Positions 1-5,818 of a stretch of 5,953 nucleotides of DNA are shown one piece after another (position 1 is the first letter of the stretch; each line of letters opens with the position of its first letter). Source of the DNA: Chloroflexota bacterium (GTDB lineage: Bacteria; Chloroflexota; Anaerolineae; Anaerolineales; UBA4823); assembly GCA_021849525.1 (NCBI GenBank), contig JAJZSS010000122.1, forward strand, positions 1 to 5,953, read 5' to 3'. Position numbers and translations under genes: made by a program. The notes under the pieces are model-generated. The model worked only from the letters and a program-made list of their open reading frames with translations. It did not search any database and was not told the origin of the DNA.

Positions 1-1430
1 TTCGTTCAATTGCTCAAAAGTATTCGGACTGCTTAGTGCTTCTCGTGGGTAATGACACTGTTGGTGCAGAAAAGCAACTTGCTGATATTCATAATATTGT
101 GTTTACTGGCGAGGTATCGTACGACAATTTACCCTATTATTTATATGCCTTTGATGTTTGTCTGTTACCGTTTAAAGTTATTCCACTGACACTGGCAACT
201 AATCCAGTTAAAGTCTATGAGTATTTGTCAGCAGGCAAACCTGTTGTTTGTGTGGATCTGCCGGAGATTGAACAGTTTAGAGACCTTGTATGGCGTGCGT
301 CGTCACCAGCAGATTTTTTGAAGTGTGTAGAAAAGGCTCTTAACGAATCGGGTGAGGTTTTAAGAAAACAGGAAGAAAATCGACGACTTTTTGCATCGGA
401 GCAAACATGGATTCATCGTGGGATAGAGTTACTCTCTGTGCTCCATGATCTTCATATGCCACGAATCAGTGTGATTGTTTTAACGTATAATAATCTGGAT
501 TTGACCCGTGCTTGCTTGGAAAGTGTTTTGAGACGCAGCGAATATCCGAATCTTGAAGTGATTGTTGTGGATAATGCCTCCCAGGATGGCAGCGCCGCCT
601 GGGTGCGCACCCATTACCCCCAATTTGGCTTGCTGGAGCATCCTCGCAATCTGGGCTTTGCAGCCGGTTTTAATCGCGGCGCCAGCTTAGCCCGGGGCGA
701 CTGGTTGCTCTCGGTGAATCCCGATCTGACCCCTGCGCCGGATTTTGTCAGCCAGCTGATGCGCGCCGTGGGCGGAGATGCCCGCCTGGGTATGGCAGCC
801 CCCAGGCTGCTGCGTGGGGATGATCCCGATCGCCTGGATTCCACCGGCCTGTTCATCGATCGCCGCCGCCGGCCTTACGATCGCGGGCAGATGCAGAAGG
901 ACACAGGTCAGTATGATTCCGCCCACCAGATTTTTGGTGCCTGCGGGGCGGCTGCGCTGTATCGTAAAGCCATGCTCGACGACATCGCCATCGACGGCGA
1001 ATTTTTCGACGAAGATTTTTTTGCCTATGGCGAGGATGCCGACCTGGCCTGGCGCGCCCAGAAGCGCGGCTGGCACGGGTGCTACGTGCCACAGGCACTG
1101 GCCCGGCATGTGCGCGGCTGGGGAGATACCCTGCACAAGCCCGCCCAACCCGGCAGCCAGGGGCCGCGCCTGGCATTGCGCAATCGCTATCTGATGAGCA
1201 TTAAGAACGACGGGCTGAGCTACTGGTTGCGGGATTTCCCGCTGATCTTGTTTGCCGACCTGCCGCGCCTGGTGTATATGTTGTTCACGCATCCTGCCGC
1301 CTTGTTGGGGCTTTTGGATGCTGTTCGCCTGGCGCCGGCAGCCTTCCACAAGCGAAAAGTGATCCGCGCCTCGCAGACTGTAACAGACGCTGAATTGCGC
1401 CCCTGGTTCGAGCGGAGCTGGAATGTCTGA
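1..1430 (+). CDS. Bifunctional glycosyltransferase, GT-B C-terminal half fused to a GT2 domain (5' end outside window)
   Basis: The reading frame is open to the left edge: the first full codon is at base 3 and there is no stop before the GTG at 36, so that GTG is internal and the gene is partial. Numbering from that GTG, residues 1-140 are the donor-binding half of a GT-B glycosyltransferase, with the signature NPVKVYEYLSAGKPVV at 56-71. Residues 141-464 form a GT2 (GT-A fold) domain. It starts PRISVIVLTYNN, with VVDNAS (D179), NPD at 228-230 in the DxD position, and YGEDADLAWR (E333, D334, D336) as the likely acceptor/base region. This resembles rhamnosyltransferase-like GT2 enzymes, but sugar specificity cannot be read. 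The C-terminus (about 395-440) is hydrophobic with basic residues and may sit on the membrane. The two domains would transfer two sugars onto a lipid-linked glycan in the cytoplasm (inference). The stop overlaps the next gene by 8 bases, suggesting translational coupling. Bases up to about 580 are much AT-richer than the rest. Confidence 0.9.
   Translation, partial: RSIAQKYSDCLVLLVGNDTVGAEKQLADIHNIVFTGEVSYDNLPYYLYAFDVCLLPFKVIPLTLATNPVKVYEYLSAGKPVVCVDLPEIEQFRDLVWRASSPADFLKCVEKALNESGEVLRKQEENRRLFASEQTWIHRGIELLSVLHDLHMPRISVIVLTYNNLDLTRACLESVLRRSEYPNLEVIVVDNASQDGSAAWVRTHYPQFGLLEHPRNLGFAAGFNRGASLARGDWLLSVNPDLTPAPDFVSQLMRAVGGDARLGMAAPRLLRGDDPDRLDSTGLFIDRRRRPYDRGQMQKDTGQYDSAHQIFGACGAAALYRKAMLDDIAIDGEFFDEDFFAYGEDADLAWRAQKRGWHGCYVPQALARHVRGWGDTLHKPAQPGSQGPRLALRNRYLMSIKNDGLSYWLRDFPLILFADLPRLVYMLFTHPAALLGLLDAVRLAPAAFHKRKVIRASQTVTDAELRPWFERSWNV
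570..600. other. Sharp base-composition junction inside the GT2 domain
   Basis: By hand count, bases 61-540 are about 41% GC, whereas 601-840 are about 64% GC. Third-position GC goes from roughly 36% over the 39 codons before the VVDNAS motif to roughly 68% over the 40 codons after it. The reading frame and the GT2 fold continue without interruption. The change falls right after a conserved motif, as expected for homologous recombination between related glycosyltransferase genes. A chimeric assembly join is an equally possible explanation. Confidence 0.55.
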
Positions 1431-2529
1431 GACAACTGCTCGAATCCACCTTTTATATGTCTACTACGAGCCGAATCCCTCCGGCCAGACCGAGCACATC
1501 CTCATGCTCGTCCAGCGCCTGGATCGGAAGCGGTTCGATATAACCATTGTGCTGCCCGATCTGCTCGAATCCCAGGCTGCTCGCTTCAATGAAGCTGGAG
1601 CACAGGTTGTCTTCTTGCCGATCCGCAAGCTGTTCTGGCAGCCAGCTGCCTTAAGCGGACTGTGGCGGATCATCCGCCAGGGCAAGTATGATATAGTCCA
1701 TGTTCATTCGCAGGAAGCCGGGATGGTGGCGCGCCTCCTGGCGCGCCTGGCCGGCGCGCAAAGATTGTTCTATACCCCGCATACCATCAATATTCGCCGC
1801 CGGGGTCTGCGGACGATTTACCGGCTAGTTGAGCAGCTTCTGGCCAGACTCACCGACCGGATCATCTCGGTCAACGAAGCGGATCGCCAGAGCATGATTG
1901 CTCGGGGGATCCCGGCTGATAAGGTCGTGACTGTTTATAATGGAGTCGATCTGGACAACTTTACAGACCCCGCTATCCCAACCGATTCACCCTCACCGGT
2001 GGTCATGCAGGTGGGACGGCTGAGCGAGCAGAAAGCACCCCTGGATTTTATTGAAGGGGCGCGCCAGGTGTTACAAAAACGCCCCGACGTACGTTTTGTA
2101 TTGGTAGGGGATGGTCCTTTATTTGAGCAAGTCCATGCCCAAATCAAGCGCGAAGGCCTGGAGAAGCAGGTCTCAGCCATTGGGGTACAGGCCAACGCTT
2201 TTCGTCTGATTCAGACAGCGGATATCGTCACACTCACTTCGCATTGGGAAGGCAGCCCCTACTCGCTGTTGGAGGCGATGGCGTGGAGCAAACCAGTCGT
2301 GGCCACTGCAGTAAACGGCTGCCCGGAGCTGGTGGCGGATGGGGTGACGGGTTACCTCACGCCCAAGGGCCAGCCCCAGCTGTGGGCAGAGCGTGTCTTG
2401 AGCTTGCTGTCCGATCCCCGAACTGCCCGCCAGATGGGTGAGCAAGGCCGCAAGCGCCTGGAAGCCAACTTCACCTTGACCGAAATGGTGGCGAAGATTT
2501 CCGCTCTTTATGAAGAGTTCGTCTTATAA
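1423..2529 (+). CDS. GT4-family (GT-B) glycosyltransferase
   Basis: This is a 368-residue protein, a normal full length for a GT4 retaining glycosyltransferase that moves a sugar from a nucleotide-sugar onto a lipid-linked or glycan acceptor in the cytoplasm. The N-terminal Rossmann domain has the loop PNPSGQTEHI (about 17-26), IVHVHS (91-96) and FYTPHT (116-121). The linker ISVNEADRQSMI and the VYNGVDLDNF segment (171-180) precede the C-terminal donor domain. That domain has VGRLSEQK (197-204, with R199 and K204) and the EX7E motif E276 to E284 in EGSPYSLLE, followed by PVVATAVNGCPELV. All core motifs are intact. The ATG at 1423 is supported by a GGAG at 1414-1417, five bases upstream. Its first 8 bases overlap the end of the preceding gene, so the two are probably translationally coupled. 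No sugar specificity can be assigned; members of this family act in capsule, O-antigen and exopolysaccharide assembly. Confidence 0.93.
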   Translation: MSETTARIHLLYVYYEPNPSGQTEHILMLVQRLDRKRFDITIVLPDLLESQAARFNEAGAQVVFLPIRKLFWQPAALSGLWRIIRQGKYDIVHVHSQEAGMVARLLARLAGAQRLFYTPHTINIRRRGLRTIYRLVEQLLARLTDRIISVNEADRQSMIARGIPADKVVTVYNGVDLDNFTDPAIPTDSPSPVVMQVGRLSEQKAPLDFIEGARQVLQKRPDVRFVLVGDGPLFEQVHAQIKREGLEKQVSAIGVQANAFRLIQTADIVTLTSHWEGSPYSLLEAMAWSKPVVATAVNGCPELVADGVTGYLTPKGQPQLWAERVLSLLSDPRTARQMGEQGRKRLEANFTLTEMVAKISALYEEFVL

Positions 2530-2552
2530 TCGGTTTGTATTGGTAGAATACA
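2525..2552 (+). promoter_or_regulatory. Possible -10 element and 17-base dyad before the radical SAM gene
   Basis: A perfect TATAAT lies at 2525-2530, overlapping the stop codon of the GT4 gene. It is followed by the inverted repeat TGTATT-GGTAG-AATACA at 2536-2552 (6-base arms, 5-base spacer). No convincing -35 box is found at the right distance from TATAAT. A second -10-like GATAAT at 2560-2565 has only TTGTAT at 2535-2540 upstream, with a long 19-base spacer. No T-run follows the dyad, so it is not a typical intrinsic terminator. It could be an operator, a 5' hairpin of an internal transcript, or chance. The gap is AT-richer than the flanking genes. Confidence 0.25.
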
Positions 2553-2588
2553 GGTAGCGGATAATTTACCGGTAGGAACGAGGGAATA

Positions 2589-4070
2589 ATGAAACAACTC
2601 AAAATCTTAACTTTGAACGCGCCATTCCATCCCAAATTTTCGCGCTCGCAGCGCAGCCCGGCTGTGATCAAGAGCGGCGTGATGTATTATCCCATCTGGC
2701 TGGCTTACGCCACCGGCGTGCTGGAACAGGATGGCTTCGAGGTGCGCCTGATCGATGCTCCGGCCGATGGGCTTAGCCTGGAGAAAGTACAGGAGCTGGT
2801 CCAGGATTTCCAACCGGGTATGATCGTGATCGACACCAGCACCCCCAGCATCCAGAATGATCTCCAGGTCGCAGAAGCTTTCAAGCAGCAGTTCCCGGAA
2901 ACGACCATCATGATGGTCGGCCCGCATGTCACCGCCATGCCTGAGGAAACCTTGCAGGCGTCCAGCGCCGTCCAGGCTGTGGCGCGCGGCGAATACGATT
3001 ACACCGTGCGCGATGTTGCGCGCACCCTCGAAGCCGGGGAAGACCTGGCCGAGGTGCCGGGCTTGACTTACCGCGATGAAGATGGACAGATTGTCAGTAA
3101 CCTCGACCGGCCTTTGATCCGCGACCTGGATGACCTGCCCTTTGTCAGCGAGGTGTACAAACGCCACCTGCATGTCGAGAATTATTTCTATTCCATCACC
3201 CAGTACCCTGAAGTAGCGATCATTACCGGGCGCGGCTGCCCCTATCACTGCACCTATTGTGTCTGGCCGCAGACGATCACCGGGCATGGCTATCGCAAAC
3301 GCAGCATCGAAAATGTGGCTGCCGAGTTTGAGTATATTGCCCGCGAGCTGCCCCAGGTCAAAGAGGTCTTTATCGAAGACGATACACTGACGGTGGACCA
3401 GCGCCGCTCGCAGGCGTTGGCTCAAGAATTGATCCGCCGCGGCAACCGCCTGCCCTTTACGGCCAATTCGCGCGCCGATATCAGCTACGAGACCCTGCAC
3501 AGCCTGCACCAGGCCGGATTGCGCCTGGTGTGTGTGGGCTTCGAGAGCGGGGACCAGCGCGTGCTGGACAATATCAAGAAGAACATCACTGTTGAGCAGT
3601 TCTACCAGTTCCGCGAGGCAGCCCGCAAGGCCAGAGTCCTGGTTCACGGATGTTTTATGGCCGGCAATCCCGGTGATACCCCCGAATCCTTGCAGCTGAC
3701 CCTGAACCTGGCAAAACGCCTGGATACCGACACGGCGCAATTCTTCCCGATTATGATCTACCCTGGCACCGAGGCCTTTGAATGGGCTAGTACCAACCGC
3801 TATATGCTCACCGAAGATTTCGGGGAATGGCTGACCGAGGATGGCCTGCACCGCACCATCGTCTCCCAGCCGGGACTTTCGGCGGAGGATGTGGTTGCCT
3901 GGTGCGACGATGCCCGGCGGCAGTATTATCTGCGGCCGCGCTTTGTCGCAAATAAAGTATGGGAGATAGTTACCAACCCACGTGAAGCGGGGCGGATTAT
4001 GAAAGCTTCACGTACATTCTTTAAATACCTGTTCCGTCCTTCTTTGAAAAGAAGGGACGCTGAGGGCTAG
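2589..4070 (+). CDS. B12-binding-domain radical SAM enzyme, HpnJ-like
   Basis: This 493-residue cytoplasmic protein has an N-terminal cobalamin-binding-type domain (about 5-150) and a radical SAM core (about 205-400). The cluster motif is CPYHCTYC, with C217, C221 and C224 expected to bind a 4Fe-4S cluster and SAM. FIEDDTLTVD (261-270), GFESGDQRVLDNIKK (317-331) and MAGNPGDTPES (357-367) are typical of the B12/radical SAM class. MYYPIWLAYATGVL (32-45), LIDAPADGL and the WPQTITGHGYRKRS stretch after the cysteines recall HpnJ, the hopanoid enzyme linked to cyclitol-ether formation; this likeness is from memory. At the usual DxHxxG cobalamin-ligand motif the protein reads D56-A-P-A-D-G61, so the histidine is replaced by proline. 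Neighbouring glycosyltransferases suggest it modifies a sugar or a lipid-linked glycan (inference); no hopanoid genes are visible here. The ATG at 2589 has GAGGGA at 2580-2585 as ribosome binding site. The next gene starts 9 bases after the stop. The exact reaction is unknown. Confidence 0.9.
   Translation: MKQLKILTLNAPFHPKFSRSQRSPAVIKSGVMYYPIWLAYATGVLEQDGFEVRLIDAPADGLSLEKVQELVQDFQPGMIVIDTSTPSIQNDLQVAEAFKQQFPETTIMMVGPHVTAMPEETLQASSAVQAVARGEYDYTVRDVARTLEAGEDLAEVPGLTYRDEDGQIVSNLDRPLIRDLDDLPFVSEVYKRHLHVENYFYSITQYPEVAIITGRGCPYHCTYCVWPQTITGHGYRKRSIENVAAEFEYIARELPQVKEVFIEDDTLTVDQRRSQALAQELIRRGNRLPFTANSRADISYETLHSLHQAGLRLVCVGFESGDQRVLDNIKKNITVEQFYQFREAARKARVLVHGCFMAGNPGDTPESLQLTLNLAKRLDTDTAQFFPIMIYPGTEAFEWASTNRYMLTEDFGEWLTEDGLHRTIVSQPGLSAEDVVAWCDDARRQYYLRPRFVANKVWEIVTNPREAGRIMKASRTFFKYLFRPSLKRRDAEG
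4035..4059 (+). other. Imperfect stem-loop at the 3' end of the radical SAM gene
   Basis: CGTCCTTCTT at 4035-4044 pairs with AAGAAGGGACG at 4049-4059 around a TGAA loop, with one extra G in the right arm. It lies within the last codons of the radical SAM gene, just before the GAGG at 4062-4065 and the GTG start at 4080. No T-run follows, so it is not a classical terminator. It may affect coupling or mRNA stability between the two genes, or it may be a chance result of the codons for SLKRRDA. Confidence 0.35.
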
Positions 4071-4079
4071 AGCGGCGTT

Positions 4080-5687
4080 GTGACCCAAACAGTCCTGTAT
4101 TCGATCGTTGTACCAACCTATAATTCGCAGCAAACGATCGCCCGCTGCCTGTATGCGCTGATTAATCAGACGATGCCCAGGCACCTGTATGAAATTGTGG
4201 TCGTGGATGACGGTTCGAGCGAGCCAGCGCCTGCAGTCCTCGAAGATAACCCGGAGATCCGCCTGGTGCGAATCACCCACGGTGGGCCGGCGGCGGCGCG
4301 CAATGCCGGCGTTAAGGCAGCCCAGGGGGAAATAATCGCTTTTACAGACAGCGATTGCGTCCCGTCTCCTGATTGGCTGGAGAAGATCGTCAAGCCCTTC
4401 CGCAGCAAACAGGTTGTGGGAGTCAAAGGGACCTACCGCACCCAGCAGAAAGAGCTGGTCGCCCGTTTTGTCCAGCTGGAGTACCAGTACAAGTATGTCC
4501 GCATGGCCCGCCTGCCGCGGGTGGATTTTATCGATACCTATTCGGCAGCTTACCGCCGGGATATCTTCCTGCAAAATGGCGGCTTCGATACCTCCTTCAC
4601 TGTTCCTTCGGTCGAAGATCAGGAATTTTCTTTCCGCCTGGCCCAGAAAGGCTATCTATTAGAATTTAAACCCGGGGCAGCCGTCTATCACCGCCATGAT
4701 CGCGACCTGATCGATTACTGGAAGCGAAAATTTGGGATTGGCTACTGGAAAGCCTACATGCTGCGCTGGCTGCCGCAGAAGACATTCAACGATTCACACA
4801 CTTCCCCCTCCCAACGCTGGCAGATCGGTTTGTTGGGACTGACCATCCTCAGCCTGCTGTTTTCCATTTTTGTGCCTGAAATCCTGTGGTTTGCCCTGTC
4901 CTGTGCCGGGATATTTTTAGTTTCCGGTCTGTCGTTTCTATATTTTGTCGCCCGGCGTGATTTTCTGGTCGGGTTAATCACGCCGTTTATGCTGATCGTG
5001 CGGGCTGCCGCTCTGGGATCGGGTCTTGTCGCTGGATTTGTGATGCCCCCGCGCAGCCCGGTCCGTGATCGCCCGGCGCTGCCCATGGGTCTCTTCTTTG
5101 TCAAGCGCGCCATGGATATCCTGGGCAGCCTGGTTGGGCTGGTAATTTCCACCCCTGTGATGCTGCTCTCAGCTATCGCAATCCGCCTCGATTCCCCCGG
5201 CCCGGCTTTTTTTGTACAGGAAAGGGCCGGTGAAAATGGGAAACCATTCCGGATCTACAAACTGCGGACCATGTGCGCCGATGCTGAAGAGCTGGTCTCC
5301 GAAATGCTGGTTTTAAATGCTTTGGAAGGACCAACCTATAAAATCCCCAACGATCCACGGGTTACCCGGGTAGGGCGCTTCTTGAGGCGCTGGAGCATCG
5401 ATGAGACTCCCCAATTCTGGAACGTCTTGCGGGGTAATATGAGCCTGGTAGGCCCCCGCCCTGAAGAGATGTGGATCGTCGAGAAATACACAGACGAACA
5501 GCGCAAGCGCCTGGCATTCAAACCTGGCTTAACCGGGCCCATGCAGGTGAACGGGCGGGGCTGCCTGAATTTTGACGAGCGCTACACCCTGGAGCTGGAT
5601 TACATCCAGAATTATTCGCTCGCCAAAGACATCGATATCCTCGTCCATTCGGTAAAAGCTGTGATCACCGGCAAAGGTGCATACTAG
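4080..5687 (+). CDS. GT2 glycosyltransferase fused to a monotopic polyprenyl-phosphate sugar-phosphate transferase
   Basis: This 535-residue two-enzyme fusion has an N-terminal GT2 domain (about 7-235) with [18 protein letters not shown] (D43, D44), a DSD metal motif (D90-D92) and SVEDQEF (E179, D180) as probable acceptor/base region. Hydrophobic segments at about 248-265, 267-290 and 297-318 should anchor it in the inner membrane. Residues 338-535 are a complete bacterial sugar transferase domain (PF02397 type, as in WbaP and PglC). It has KRAMDILG at 342-349, a membrane-entering helix to about 369, [13 protein letters not shown], the catalytic Asp-Glu pair D441-E442 in [11 protein letters not shown], and SLVGPRPEE at 455-463. 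[14 protein letters not shown] follows. This domain transfers a sugar-1-phosphate from a nucleotide sugar to undecaprenyl phosphate, starting glycan assembly; the GT2 half probably adds a later sugar (inference). The GTG start lacks a strong ribosome site (GAGG is 14 bases away). That start, 9 bases after the previous stop, fits coupling. Downstream ATGs would remove core GT2 strands. Confidence 0.93.
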   Translation: MTQTVLYSIVVPTYNSQQTIARCLYALINQTMPRHLYEIVVVDDGSSEPAPAVLEDNPEIRLVRITHGGPAAARNAGVKAAQGEIIAFTDSDCVPSPDWLEKIVKPFRSKQVVGVKGTYRTQQKELVARFVQLEYQYKYVRMARLPRVDFIDTYSAAYRRDIFLQNGGFDTSFTVPSVEDQEFSFRLAQKGYLLEFKPGAAVYHRHDRDLIDYWKRKFGIGYWKAYMLRWLPQKTFNDSHTSPSQRWQIGLLGLTILSLLFSIFVPEILWFALSCAGIFLVSGLSFLYFVARRDFLVGLITPFMLIVRAAALGSGLVAGFVMPPRSPVRDRPALPMGLFFVKRAMDILGSLVGLVISTPVMLLSAIAIRLDSPGPAFFVQERAGENGKPFRIYKLRTMCADAEELVSEMLVLNALEGPTYKIPNDPRVTRVGRFLRRWSIDETPQFWNVLRGNMSLVGPRPEEMWIVEKYTDEQRKRLAFKPGLTGPMQVNGRGCLNFDERYTLELDYIQNYSLAKDIDILVHSVKAVITGKGAY

Positions 5688-5702
5688 TTTTTCCTTAAAA
5701 TC

Positions 5703-5732
5703 TTACAATTCATTACAGCTCCTTAATTCGAT
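5703..5732. repeat. Three TTA-starting 10-base units upstream of the promoter
   Basis: TTACAATTCA, TTACAGCTCC and TTAATTCGAT begin at 5703, 5713 and 5723, exactly 10 bases apart. They end just before the -35 box at 5738. TCCTTAA also occurs twice nearby, at 5692-5698 and 5720-5726. Helically phased AT-rich tracts upstream of a promoter can act as an UP-like element, bend DNA, or form activator half-sites. The units are short and degenerate, so chance is quite possible. Confidence 0.25.
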
Positions 5733-5737
5733 CGCAC

Positions 5738-5766
5738 TTGACGGTTGCGCTAAGGTTTGATAGCAT
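5738..5766 (+). promoter_or_regulatory. Sigma70-type promoter for the secreted-protein gene
   Basis: TTGACG at 5738-5743 matches five of six bases of the -35 consensus. TAGCAT at 5761-5766 lies after an optimal 17-base spacer and is preceded by TGA at 5758-5760, an extended -10 TGn element. TAGCAT itself matches only four of six consensus bases. Transcription would start near 5773, giving a leader of about 45 bases before the ATG at 5819. This suggests the last gene has its own promoter separate from the cluster. Confidence 0.6.
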
Positions 5767-5773
5767 CCGCTCT

Positions 5774-5792
5774 GCTGCCCTGTTCTGGCAGC
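5774..5792 (+). other. Perfect 6-base stem-loop at the predicted 5' end of the last transcript
   Basis: GCTGCC at 5774-5779 and GGCAGC at 5787-5792 are perfect inverted repeats around a 7-base loop. They lie just after the predicted start point and before the ribosome binding site at 5799-5805. Such a 5' hairpin could protect the mRNA from decay, or the dyad could be an operator. No T-run follows, so it is unlikely to be an attenuator terminator. Confidence 0.4.
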
Positions 5793-5798
5793 CTATCG

Positions 5799-5807
5799 AA
5801 AGGAGAT
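5799..5807 (+). promoter_or_regulatory. Ribosome binding site of the last gene
   Basis: AAAGGAGAT is a strong Shine-Dalgarno sequence. The spacing from AGGAG (5801-5805) to the ATG at 5819 is 13 bases, longer than the usual 5-9. No closer ATG, GTG or TTG in this frame would make sense, and the signal peptide begins at 5819, so that start is favoured. Confidence 0.65.
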
Positions 5808-5818
5808 TTTCAAAGCAT

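Noticed and set aside
36..38. GTG as the start codon of the first glycosyltransferase
   Set aside because: The frame is open upstream to the edge and reads plausible GT-B sequence (RSIAQKYSDCLVLLVGN) across the GTG, so the gene simply begins outside the window.
687..1349. 220-codon minus-strand open frame
   Set aside because: It mirrors the GC-rich part of the GT2 domain and has no recognisable motif; the plus-strand frame has clear GT2 motifs throughout.
1728..1759. Repeated GGCGCGCC blocks at 1728-1735 and 1740-1747
   Set aside because: They encode the helical ARLLARLA stretch of the GT4 enzyme; the repeat follows from alanine, arginine and leucine codons in a GC-rich gene.
2607..3851. 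Long 414-codon open frame on the minus strand
   Set aside because: It lies entirely antisense to the well-supported radical SAM gene, shows no recognisable domain, and is explained by GC-rich codon use of the true gene.
4373..4669. Plus-strand 98-codon open frame in another frame of the GT2 domain
   Set aside because: It overlaps the strongly supported transferase fusion, has no motif of its own and no ribosome binding site that stands out.
5661..5692. Possible intrinsic terminator after the transferase fusion
   Set aside because: There is a TTTTT run at 5688-5692, but the only hairpin before it is a 4-base stem (CACC/GGTG at 5666-5679) placed 8 bases away, too weak and too distant to call.
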